Shown piece by piece: positions 51,769 to 59,940 of a DNA stretch of 64,000 bases. Below the pieces are notes generated by a model that made no database searches, was not told where the DNA came from, and saw nothing but the letters and a program-made list of their open reading frames with translations. The stretch is from UBA6055 sp965203755. Its GTDB lineage: Bacteria > Chloroflexota > Anaerolineae > Aggregatilineales > Phototrophicaceae. The stretch is from positions 1,116,001-1,180,000 of the forward strand of contig OZ241910.1 in assembly GCA_965203755.1 (NCBI GenBank), given 5' to 3'. The position numbers and the translations under genes were made by a program. Positions within the stretch are counted from its first letter, which is position 1, and every line of letters starts with the position of its first letter.

Positions 51769-52602
51769 CTAAACCTGAAAGCGGGCGATGCGGTCTAAGC
51801 CGGCATAATCTTGCAGGATGTCGCAGGTCACGCCGAATCCGTCCGTCACCAGTGAAGCCAGCGCTGCGCCTTGGTCGGCGCCAATTTCCAGCAAGACATG
51901 CGCGCCCGGACGGCACAGCTGCGGAATCTGCGGCAATAATTCGCGGATGCGGTCGAGGCCGTCGGCGCCGCCGTCCAGCGCCAGATGCGGCTCATAGCGG
52001 CCGACCGCCAGTCGGTGAAGCGCTTCAGTCGGGATATAGGGCAGATTCGCCATCAGCAGATCCAGCTTGATCCGCCGCGCAATCAGCGCTTGTCCCAGAT
52101 GCCCTTGCAAACACTGCAACCGGGCATGATTCCGATGGGCATTGGTCTGTGCGACTTTTAGGGCATCCTCGCTGATGTCAAGCCCGTAGACCTGCCAGCC
52201 AGGTCTATGGACGGCGAAGGCGACAGCCAGCGCGCCGCTGCCGGTTCCAATATCGGCGGCGGCGCCATCAGGCTTGTCGGCCGTCAGACGCAAAGCCGCT
52301 TCCAGCAGCAGTTCGGTTTCCGGCCGCGGGATCAACACATCCGCCGTCACCGCAAACTCAAGGTCATAAAAGCCCTTGGCGCCGATAATGTAGGCAATCG
52401 GTTCGCCTTGGGCGCGGCGCCGCGTCAGCGACGCATACCGCCGGCGCTGGTCGTCTGTCAGCATTTCGTCGCCGTGCGCGAAGAGATAAGAACGGTCGAC
52501 CTTCAGGACAAACGTCAGCAGGACTTGGGCATCCAGCGCCGGCGTGTCGGAGCTTGAAAACGTCCTCGCCGCCGCTGCCAGCGCGGCGCGAATGGCAGTC
52601 AT
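51769..52602 (-). CDS. prmC: Release factor glutamine methyltransferase PrmC (HemK)
   Basis: A 277-residue PrmC. The N-terminal helical bundle (1-75), the segment GEPIAYIIGAKGFYDLEFAV and VLIPRPETELLLEAAL, the SAM loop DIGTGSGALAVAFA and YEPHLALDGGADGLD are characteristic. The NPPY glutamine-binding motif is NLPY here (ANLPYIP); the Asn and Tyr are kept. It methylates the GGQ Gln of release factors. Its substrate RF1 is encoded upstream, but a 1.9-kb membrane-protein gene lies between them. Confidence 0.9.
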   Translation of the reverse strand: MTAIRAALAAAARTFSSSDTPALDAQVLLTFVLKVDRSYLFAHGDEMLTDDQRRRYASLTRRRAQGEPIAYIIGAKGFYDLEFAVTADVLIPRPETELLLEAALRLTADKPDGAAADIGTGSGALAVAFAVHRPGWQVYGLDISEDALKVAQTNAHRNHARLQCLQGHLGQALIARRIKLDLLMANLPYIPTEALHRLAVGRYEPHLALDGGADGLDRIRELLPQIPQLCRPGAHVLLEIGADQGAALASLVTDGFGVTCDILQDYAGLDRIARFQV

Positions 52603-52697
52603 TGGCGGTTCTCACAGAATATGGATGACGGCGCTCAAAACGAACGCAGCCACAATCTTAAAAAGATGAAGCAAGTCAATGGGTCTGACCACCGGCA

Positions 52698-54572
52698 TCA
52701 AGGATCATCATACTTAATCGAATCGACGCCATAATAATGTTTGGCACAGCGAAATCGCGGGTCGCCCGGCAGAGTTGTCGCGGCAACATATCCAGCGGCT
52801 GCATCGCTCAATCGCGGCACAGCAATGTTCCTTTGCCCCGCATCGCGCAGCGTAATAATAAGCTGATGACGCGCATCCCACTCTTTGGCGAAGGCCTGAA
52901 AATCAGGGATGAGCGCCGCTTGACCCAAAGCGATGCCCACAGCAACCATCCAAACTATGACAAGACACCCGAGCTTGAGCGAGTTTAGCCAGATGCCATC
53001 CAGCAGCGAATGTCTTTTTAGCAAAAAACCAAACGATACCCCCCAAACCATGCCCGACAAGACCAGCAGATAAGCAGCCGGCGCCAAGATACGCGGCGTT
53101 ACTATGCCGCGCCCTAATAAGGCTGTGAAGATAATAACTGCCAGCGAAAACAGCGCCAGACCATAAGCAAGCAGCCCCGCAAATCCATATTTTTTTTTTG
53201 CCGATCCATTCTCGACTCCAGCAGACAATATCCAGGTCGCCATGCTCAAAAATACCAGCGCGGTTGTGAACAGATAGGCTGATGTGCGGTAATGAACGCT
53301 TCTCCATTGCGCTAATGCAAACAGAAAGAGAAAAAAACCGGTGAGGATGCCCAAGACCAACAGCGATCCCTGTTTGCGCTTCCCCAGTTCGATATTGATG
53401 CGCCTGCGCCCCCAAAGCAAGCCCGAAAAGCCCAATATGAACGCGATATTCAGGATGATAACGCTCAAATAACCCCAGCTGAAGCGCCCGAAGAACTGTG
53501 CCTGGTCGCTCGTGTGCTGCCACAAAATCGGAATGTAAATCAGTTGGAACATCAAGCCAAGCCATAAAGGCCAAGAAGCAAATTGGAGCGGCTTGGCTGC
53601 TTTGGATTTTAGCTGGGGGCTGTATTCGAGCAGCATGACCAGCAAGCCAAGGCACATCAGCAGAACAAAACCGCCAAAGGCTTCCTGATGTCCGACATAC
53701 CGAAATGTCGAATGAAGCATTTTCGGCGCTGACTCCAAAACCACATCCAATTTTTGGTCCCCTGCCAAGGTAGATCTTGGCACTGCTAGATCAAATCGCG
53801 TCTCGGCTGCCATACGATTGGCAATGCCGGGCGAGCGCAGATGAATGTATAAACTGCCCAAGGTCGCGAACCAGGCTACAGCAAAGATACGAACGTAACG
53901 CGGGCGTAGAGGAGACCGCAGAAAAACAAGCGCCATCAGCAGGCAAAGCGTGAAAAAGGTCAACTGGAAGGCCACAAAAATTTCCGCTGCCCCGGCGGTC
54001 AAAAAACAAAGCGCACCGCCGGCGATTAACCCCAGCAGCGAGGGGAGCTTTCTGTCCCATCGCTGGGCTGTCCACAGAGTCAGGGCCATATAGATTGTCA
54101 GCAAAGCCAGCGGCAAGGTGTAACGGATGCTGGCGCCATACCAGTAAAACGATCTCGGTGAATGGAGCGCATTAATGCTGGCGGCAGCAATCAGCCCGGC
54201 AATGACAATAGAAAGCGCCCAGCGCGAACCGCCGATTCGCAAGCAGGCGAGTCCCTGCCAGACAAGCCAAATCAGCCCGACCAGCCACAATGCGATAATT
54301 AGCGATGGCATAACCGCGGGAAGAAGTGTACCAAGCGGCGCAGCCGCGCTCGTTAAGAAGAAACTGGCATAGCTCCCCGACCATTCATTATACCAATAGA
54401 CCATACCCTCCCAGGCGCCCCGTTCCCGGCCGATTGTGATGGTACAATAATCGTCGGTATCCATGCGGCTGAAATGGCCTAAATAGGCAAAAAGAAACAG
54501 CGGCACAAGCGCCAGCAGGACAATAGACCATTGAAGCATGGATGACCGCTTGAAAATCATCGCAATCAACAC
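52698..54572 (-). CDS. Multi-pass membrane protein (DUF6056-like, GT-C type)
   Basis: A 624-residue protein with about 13 hydrophobic helices (15-560) and a short soluble C-terminus. The first loop has MDTDDYC, an acidic motif like that of GT-C glycosyltransferases and DUF6056 proteins, which suggests a polyprenyl-phosphate-sugar dependent enzyme; no donor or acceptor can be named. It separates prfA from prmC. A run of ten A (plus-strand T at 53190-53199) encodes Lys-Lys-Lys in the middle of the gene and is prone to slippage. ATG 54560 and 54539 are in frame. Confidence 0.65.
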   Translation of the reverse strand: MLIAMIFKRSSMLQWSIVLLALVPLFLFAYLGHFSRMDTDDYCTITIGRERGAWEGMVYWYNEWSGSYASFFLTSAAAPLGTLLPAVMPSLIIALWLVGLIWLVWQGLACLRIGGSRWALSIVIAGLIAAASINALHSPRSFYWYGASIRYTLPLALLTIYMALTLWTAQRWDRKLPSLLGLIAGGALCFLTAGAAEIFVAFQLTFFTLCLLMALVFLRSPLRPRYVRIFAVAWFATLGSLYIHLRSPGIANRMAAETRFDLAVPRSTLAGDQKLDVVLESAPKMLHSTFRYVGHQEAFGGFVLLMCLGLLVMLLEYSPQLKSKAAKPLQFASWPLWLGLMFQLIYIPILWQHTSDQAQFFGRFSWGYLSVIILNIAFILGFSGLLWGRRRINIELGKRKQGSLLVLGILTGFFLFLFALAQWRSVHYRTSAYLFTTALVFLSMATWILSAGVENGSAKKKYGFAGLLAYGLALFSLAVIIFTALLGRGIVTPRILAPAAYLLVLSGMVWGVSFGFLLKRHSLLDGIWLNSLKLGCLVIVWMVAVGIALGQAALIPDFQAFAKEWDARHQLIITLRDAGQRNIAVPRLSDAAAGYVAATTLPGDPRFRCAKHYYGVDSIKYDDP

Positions 54573-54623
54573 CCCGCGAGATAACCCGTAAGACGGCAGA
54601 TAGGAAACAGGATTGACGAAGGG

Positions 54624-55697
54624 CTATTCAAGGCCGCCGGCCGCCAGCTGTTCCGCCTGCCGCTGCGTCGCCAGTTGGTCAATAAAAACATTGAGCGCGC
54701 CATCCATGACCGCCGGCAGGTTATAGCTGCTGTAGCCAATGCGATGATCGGTCACGCGCCCCTGTGGATAATTATAGGTGCGGATCTTCTCGCTGCGGTC
54801 GCCGCTGCCGACCTGACCGCGGCGCTCGGCTTCGCGTTCGGCGCGCTGCCGCTCCACTTCGGCCTCATACAGCCGGGCGATCAACACCTGTTTGGCGCGG
54901 ATTTTGTTTTGCAGCTGGCTGCGCTCATCCTGCATTTCGACCACCAAGCCAGTCGGTTTATGAATCAGCCGCACAGCCGAATCGGTTGTGTTGACCGATT
55001 GGCCGCCAGCCCCGCGCGCGCGAAAGACCTGTGTTTCGACCTCATTCATATCCAGCTGCACATCGACGTCATCCATCTCTGCCAGGACGGCCACGGTCGC
55101 CGTGCTGGTGTGGATCCGTCCCTGGCTTTCGGTGGCTGGCACGCGTTGCACGCGATGCACGCCGCTTTCGTACTTCAGCCGACTGAACGCGCCCTTGCCT
55201 CTGATTTGGAAGGTGATGTTTTTGTACACGCCGCTGCCCTGCACATTCAGATCCAGCATTTCCACTTTCCACTTGCTGGCTTCGGCGTAACGGATGTACA
55301 GGCGCATCAAATCACCGGCAAAGATGCCGGCTTCGTCACCGCCGGCGCCGGCGCGGATTTCGACAATCACGTTTTTATCGTCGCGCCGGTCTTTTGGCAG
55401 CAGCATCCGCTTGAGCTTTTCCCGCGATTCGGCCGTATTCGCCTCCAGTTCAACCGCCTCCATCCGCGCCAGTTCTTTCATCTCGGCATCATCGGCAGAG
55501 CGCATGAGTTCTCTCGCCTCGTCAAGCTCTCGCAGCTGCTTCTGATACTGCCGATAGGCGCTGACAACAGCCTGTAAACTGGCGCGCTCCTTGGCCAACT
55601 CGGCCACTCTTTCATAATCTCGGGCGATTTCCGGATCTCCCATCATCCCTTCAAGCTCTTGATAACGGGTTTCGACTTGGGCTAATTTTTCCAGCAT
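54624..55697 (-). CDS. prfA: Peptide chain release factor 1
   Basis: A 357-residue class I release factor for UAA and UAG. The anticodon-like PxT motif is RVPATESQGR, the peptidyl-hydrolysis loop is RARGAGGQSVNTTDSAVR (GGQ at about 232), and the C-terminal YNYPQGRVTDHRIGYSSYNL ends the family pattern (quoted: YNYPQGRVTDHRIG). The modified Gln is the PrmC target. The gene is preceded by a 133-nt leader and a predicted promoter. Confidence 0.96.
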   Translation of the reverse strand: MLEKLAQVETRYQELEGMMGDPEIARDYERVAELAKERASLQAVVSAYRQYQKQLRELDEARELMRSADDAEMKELARMEAVELEANTAESREKLKRMLLPKDRRDDKNVIVEIRAGAGGDEAGIFAGDLMRLYIRYAEASKWKVEMLDLNVQGSGVYKNITFQIRGKGAFSRLKYESGVHRVQRVPATESQGRIHTSTATVAVLAEMDDVDVQLDMNEVETQVFRARGAGGQSVNTTDSAVRLIHKPTGLVVEMQDERSQLQNKIRAKQVLIARLYEAEVERQRAEREAERRGQVGSGDRSEKIRTYNYPQGRVTDHRIGYSSYNLPAVMDGALNVFIDQLATQRQAEQLAAGGLE

Positions 55698-56023
55698 GAG
55701 ATAAGCTCAATTCGTTGTCTGATGGTGTTTGGACGCATGCGCCGGGAACATCCAAGCTGATAGATGACCTGTGAAAATGGAGCCGGGGCTTGCTAGAATT
55801 CGCCTAGCCCGCCGTGTGTTCAAGGCTGTATTATACAAATGGATTCGATTATGCAAAGGCAAAAGCGAAAGTTTTTATGATGCGCGCCGCGTCAAAAAGG
55901 CATGGCAGGCGGCCAGGCCGCTATGCGCCATCACCATGATTGACCTGCCCGACGAGCCTGAAGCGGAATCCTTTTGCAGATTGCGCTCAAGCTGATGCGG
56001 CTGTTCGATGACCTGCCCGGCGC
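55698..56023. other. Gene-free stretch between prfA and acpS
   Basis: About 325 nt, holding the predicted prfA promoter. No gene, tRNA or repeat seen. Confidence 0.5.
55830..55857 (-). promoter_or_regulatory. Predicted promoter of prfA
   Basis: Minus strand: TTTGCA, 16-nt spacer, TATAAT. Confidence 0.4.
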
Positions 56024-56395
56024 CTAATCCGACGACTGCGCCACCACGACCGCCGCCGCCATCGCTTGGGTATGCGTCAGGCTGATATCCCACTGGCTTA
56101 ATCCCATATCATCCGCCAAGGCTTTGGCGGCGCCATGCAAAACAAGCACCGGCCGGCGGCGCGGGTTATCCACGCGGATTTCGACATCGAGCCAGCGCAG
56201 GTCGCCGATGCCGGTCCCCAATGCCTTGCCAACCGCTTCCTTGCCGGCAAAACGCGCCGCCAAGCGATGGGGCGCATCCTGGCAGTCAGCCCGTTCCCCA
56301 GCCGTAAAAAAGCGATTCAGAAAACGCTCTCCCAAGCGGTCAATGCCGGCCGCAATCCGATCACATTCAATCATATCCATGCCGCATCGTATCAT
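56024..56395 (-). CDS. acpS: Holo-[acyl-carrier-protein] synthase
   Basis: A 123-residue enzyme that transfers phosphopantetheine from CoA to ACP Ser. GMDMIECDRIAAGI has the Mg-binding Asp, and LAARFAGKEAVGKAL the catalytic Glu/Lys. Length and the closing LTHTQAMAAAVVVAQ fit the family. Start at 56395; ATG 56380 (MDMIEC) is possible. Confidence 0.92.
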   Translation of the reverse strand: MIRCGMDMIECDRIAAGIDRLGERFLNRFFTAGERADCQDAPHRLAARFAGKEAVGKALGTGIGDLRWLDVEIRVDNPRRRPVLVLHGAAKALADDMGLSQWDISLTHTQAMAAAVVVAQSSD

Positions 56396-56513
56396 GCCTA
56401 AATCCTCAAGACCCGCCTTCAGCAGCTATTGTACAGCCGGCCGGCGCGCTTCATCAAACGGCCGCATGCGGCGAACATGCAATTCCGCGCTGCCTTCATA
56501 CAAGCCGGCTATA

Positions 56514-56522
56514 TGCTATAAT
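56514..56522 (+). promoter_or_regulatory. Extended -10 promoter for the methyltransferase gene
   Basis: TGCTATAAT (TGn extended -10) 21 nt before the start at 56544, so the 5' leader would be only about 15 nt. Confidence 0.45.
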
Positions 56523-56543
56523 CAGACGCGCACAAACGGCAGA

Positions 56544-57230
56544 ATGGAACACTGGATGGCAAGTTTGCGCTTTCGCCTGCGGCAGCGTTATTGGAAGTGG
56601 ACCGCCCGCGGTCAAGTCCGCGATTATTTGAAGACCAGCAAAATACGCAAGCTCCAGGTGGGCTGCGGTTCCAATCTGCTCGCTGGCTGGCTCAATACCA
56701 CGCTGTATCCCTTCGACCAAGGCGCCGTCTTTATGGATGCCGCCCGCCCTTTTCCTATTGCGGATGATTCGTTTGATTATGTATTCAGCGAGCATGCGAT
56801 TGAACATCTTGAGTTTATGCAGGCGGCGCTGATGCTGCGCGAGAGCTTCCGCGTGCTTAAACGCGGCGGGCGAATCCGCATCGCCACACCCGACCTGGCT
56901 CAACTGATCGCCTTGTACACCCATCCTGACGGCGCGGCGCAGCAGGCTTACATTCAATGGATTATGGATACCTTTCGCCCGCGAATCGGCGAATACAATC
57001 CGGCGCATGTCATCAATCAGTCCTTTCATGGATGGCGGCATGTGTTTATTTATGACCAAGCCACACTCAAACAAGCCATCCACAAGGCCGGTTTCACCCA
57101 AGTGGAGCGCAGGCAGCCCGGCCAAAGCGGCGATGAACACCTGCGCGGCATTGAACAGCACGGCGATTATGTCAAAAATCACCAGGCGATGCTTTATGAG
57201 ACCATGGTCTTCGAGGCGGTCAAACCATAA
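56544..57230 (+). CDS. SAM-dependent methyltransferase (type 11-like)
   Basis: A 228-residue protein. KLQVGCGSNLLAGWLNTT, FDYVFSEHAIEHLEF and RVLKRGGRIRIATPDLAQL match a family often found in glycan-biosynthesis loci whose substrates are mostly unknown. Near the C-terminus are HVINQSFHGWRHVFIYD and CGF-like (AGFTQVE) motifs of the same family. The longer frame upstream (from 56124) overlaps acpS and is not coding; start 56544 is placed by the extended -10 promoter, ATG 56556 being the alternative. Confidence 0.75.
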   Translation: MEHWMASLRFRLRQRYWKWTARGQVRDYLKTSKIRKLQVGCGSNLLAGWLNTTLYPFDQGAVFMDAARPFPIADDSFDYVFSEHAIEHLEFMQAALMLRESFRVLKRGGRIRIATPDLAQLIALYTHPDGAAQQAYIQWIMDTFRPRIGEYNPAHVINQSFHGWRHVFIYDQATLKQAIHKAGFTQVERRQPGQSGDEHLRGIEQHGDYVKNHQAMLYETMVFEAVKP

Positions 57231-57357
57231 AAGCCGCGGTGTAAGAATTTCAATAAAAACAGTCGGGCGGCGCAATTGAATATGCACATCGGGCTGTTTA
57301 TCGTTTATGATACCCAAGATGAGCCTAGAATGGATGTGCAAGTGGTGGTGAGCGCTT

Positions 57358-57678
57358 ATGCCAATCTATACCTATCGCCGTGATGACGGCACAACCTTTG
57401 ACATTCGACAGACATTTCTGGATGATCCGCTGGAAAACTGCCCGACCACCGGTCAGGCGGTCGCCCGCGTCATTCAGCCGGCCGGGATCATCTTCAAAGG
57501 GAGCGGATTTTACGTCAACGACAGCAGCAAAGCCAACAGTCCAGCCAGCAAGAACGGCAAGGACAGTGAATCCCCCAAATCCGACGCCAAGCCGGAAGCC
57601 AAGGCCCAAAAGGGCTCGTCAGCCGAAGCCAAAACGGCGGCCGCCGAGCATCAGCAAACCAAGTCGGCGGCGAAATGA
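57358..57678 (+). CDS. FmdB-like regulatory protein lacking zinc ligands
   Basis: A 106-residue protein. MPIYTYRRDDGTTFDIRQ, then PLENCP and PAGIIFKGSGFYVNDSS, are the familiar frame of FmdB-family zinc-ribbon proteins. In FmdB the first CxxC stands where RRDDG is here, and only one Cys (in ENCP) remains of the second pair, so the zinc site is gone. The last 55 residues are low-complexity Lys/Ala/Ser. A GGTGGTGAG site precedes the ATG. Role unknown; FmdB itself is poorly understood. Confidence 0.8.
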   Translation: MPIYTYRRDDGTTFDIRQTFLDDPLENCPTTGQAVARVIQPAGIIFKGSGFYVNDSSKANSPASKNGKDSESPKSDAKPEAKAQKGSSAEAKTAAAEHQQTKSAAK

Positions 57679-57747
57679 GCTTTGCGTTTTGGGCGATAAT
57701 ATGCACAATAGAGTCATCATCGGTGAAGCATACCGTCGGGAACAGAC

Positions 57748-58851
57748 ATGAGATATTATTTTGCGCGCCATGGCATCGCCGCCGATTTGGCGCCAAGTGA
57801 TTTCGCCCGCGAATTGACAAAGCGCGGCCGGCGGCGCATCGGCAAAGCCGCCAAAGTGATGAACGCGCTTGGCATCGCCCCGGCCCGCATTTACGCCAGC
57901 CCGCGGATCCGCGCCCGCCAGACTGCCGATATCATCGCCGCCGAGCTTGGCATGGCGGCGGTCACGGCTGAAGAAGTCGATTTTGGCTTTGACATCGCCG
58001 CCGTCGAGCGCCTAAGCCGAGGGCTGCCAGCCGAAAGCGAGGTGATGTTCGTCGGGCATAATCCCGATATGAGCCTGACTGTTCACGAAATGACCGGGGT
58101 CGATGTGTCCATGAAGAAAGGCGGCTTGGCGCGGGTTGATGTCATCCATCACCAAGCGCGGCGCGGCGAGTTGGTCTGGCTGATCGCGCCGAAAGTCTTT
58201 GATGCCCTGCGGCTGGAGGCAAAACGGGGGCCGCTTTCAGTTCCGCCGCCGAAAGCCGCCGCGACCGCCTTTGAACTGCATGATTTAATCCAAGGCCGCT
58301 GGAGTCCGATTGGATTCGACCCTGACCGAGGCATTGGCAAAGCGGCGCTGATGAGCATGCTGGAAGCGGCCCGCTGGGCGGCATCGTCAAGCAATCTCCA
58401 GCCGTGGCGCTTTATCGTCGCGCCAAGAGAGAATCGGGGCGAATTCCAAAAGATATTATCGGTTCTCAAAGAAGGCAATGTGCCTTGGGCGCGGCATGCC
58501 GCCGTCCTGATGATCGCCGCCGCCAAAAAGCATCGCCGCCCCGATGTCCTTAATCGGCACGCCAGCCATGACCTGGGGCAGGCCATCGCGCAGATGGTCT
58601 TGCAGGCGCTTGACCATGGCATCCATGCCCATCAGATGGGCGGCTTTTTCCCTGACAAAGCGCGGGCGGTTTATGATATCCCCGCCGAATATGAACCCTT
58701 TACAGCCATCGCTTTCGGGTATACAACGTTGGACTTGAGCCACTTGAGCCAAGCGCATCGTCAGCGGGAAGCGGCGCCGCGGCCGCGGCAGGCCCTGCAT
58801 GAGATGGTCTATAATGGCTCTTGGGGCCGGGCGGCTGATTTTCTGGAGTGA
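57748..58851 (+). CDS. SixA-like histidine phosphatase fused to a nitroreductase
   Basis: A 367-residue two-domain protein. The N-terminal domain (1-about 155) is a histidine phosphatase of SixA type, with RHG at residues 7-9 (YYFARHGIA) and a second catalytic His in FVGHNPDMS. The C-terminal domain (about 190-350) is a nitroreductase-family flavoprotein: AARWAASSSNLQPWRFIVA is the FMN-binding segment, and LNRHASHDLGQAIAQMVLQA, then IHAHQMGGF, follow as usual. The linker is Pro/Ala-rich. I know of no standard pairing of the two activities; redox control coupled to phosphohistidine removal would be speculation. Confidence 0.85.
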   Translation: MRYYFARHGIAADLAPSDFARELTKRGRRRIGKAAKVMNALGIAPARIYASPRIRARQTADIIAAELGMAAVTAEEVDFGFDIAAVERLSRGLPAESEVMFVGHNPDMSLTVHEMTGVDVSMKKGGLARVDVIHHQARRGELVWLIAPKVFDALRLEAKRGPLSVPPPKAAATAFELHDLIQGRWSPIGFDPDRGIGKAALMSMLEAARWAASSSNLQPWRFIVAPRENRGEFQKILSVLKEGNVPWARHAAVLMIAAAKKHRRPDVLNRHASHDLGQAIAQMVLQALDHGIHAHQMGGFFPDKARAVYDIPAEYEPFTAIAFGYTTLDLSHLSQAHRQREAAPRPRQALHEMVYNGSWGRAADFLE

Positions 58852-58889
58852 ATCATGCCGCTGCCGGGCAGGATGGAGAAGGCGAATAT

Positions 58890-59927
58890 ATGGCGCGTTA
58901 TCTGCTCACTGGGGGCGCCGGGTTTCTTGGCATCAACCTAAGCCGCTATCTGCTGGCGCGGCAGCATGATGTCGTCACACTCGACATCGCCGATTTTGAT
59001 TATCCCGAACGCGCCCAAATCACCGAAATCACCGCGGATATCCGCGACCGGGCGGCCGTCGATCAAGCGATGGCCGGCATCGACTGCGTCGTGCATGCCG
59101 CCGCCGCCCTGCCGCTTTATCCGGCCGAGGAGATTTTCAGCACCGACGTCGATGGAACGCGCAATGTGCTTGATTCGGCGCATCAGCATCGGGTCGGGCG
59201 CGTGATTCACATCTCGTCTACGGCGGTTTATGGCATCCCCGATCATCACCCCTTGACGGAAGACGATCCGCGCGTCGGCGTCGGCCCTTACGGCGAAGCG
59301 AAAATACAGGCGGAAGACATCTGTTTTGACTATCGCAAACAAGGCATGACCGTATCGGCGCTGCGCCCCAAGACCTTTGTCGGGCCCGAACGGCTGGGGG
59401 TGTTCGCGCTCTTTTATGATTGGGCGCGGGACGGGCGCGGCTTCCCGATGCTGGGCGACGGCGGCAACCGCTATCAGCTGCTGGACGTCGAAGACCTCTG
59501 CGGCGCCATCTATCAATGCGCCACCTTGGACGCGGATATCGTGAACGACACCTTCAACATTGGCGCCAAAGCGTTCGCCACCATGCGCGAGGATTATCAG
59601 GCGGTGCTTGATTATGCCGGCTTTGGCAAAAAGATCACCGGGCTGCCGGCTGAACCGGCTATATGGCTGCTGCGGATTCTGGAGGCTTTGAATGTTTCGC
59701 CGCTTTACAAATGGGTCTATGAGACCTCATCCAAGGATTCTTTCATCTCTATCGAAAAGGCGGAAGCCAAGCTGGGCTACCAACCCCAATTTTCCAATCA
59801 AGATGCCCTGTTACGCAATTATCAATGGTATCTCGATAATCTGGAGGCATTCGACGAAGGCTCCGGCCTTTCGCATCGGACACCTTGGCGCCAGGGGATC
59901 CTGAAACTGGCAAAGCTGCTTTTCTAG
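58890..59927 (+). CDS. NAD-dependent epimerase/dehydratase family protein
   Basis: A 345-residue extended SDR. YLLTGGAGFLGINLSRYLL is the NAD(P) loop (GxxGxxG), VHISSTAVYG and YGEAKIQAE give the Ser/Tyr-x3-Lys catalytic set (Tyr in GPYGEAKIQAE). It probably acts on a nucleotide sugar or a sugar-like substrate. Start 58890 is preceded by GGAGAAGG 7 nt upstream, better than GTG 58848 which overlaps the preceding stop. Confidence 0.85.
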   Translation: MARYLLTGGAGFLGINLSRYLLARQHDVVTLDIADFDYPERAQITEITADIRDRAAVDQAMAGIDCVVHAAAALPLYPAEEIFSTDVDGTRNVLDSAHQHRVGRVIHISSTAVYGIPDHHPLTEDDPRVGVGPYGEAKIQAEDICFDYRKQGMTVSALRPKTFVGPERLGVFALFYDWARDGRGFPMLGDGGNRYQLLDVEDLCGAIYQCATLDADIVNDTFNIGAKAFATMREDYQAVLDYAGFGKKITGLPAEPAIWLLRILEALNVSPLYKWVYETSSKDSFISIEKAEAKLGYQPQFSNQDALLRNYQWYLDNLEAFDEGSGLSHRTPWRQGILKLAKLLF

Positions 59928-59940
59928 GGTCAGGCAGAGC

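Noticed and set aside
56124..56543. N-terminal extension of the methyltransferase over acpS
   Set aside because: Antisense to acpS with no matching domain; a promoter lies after it.
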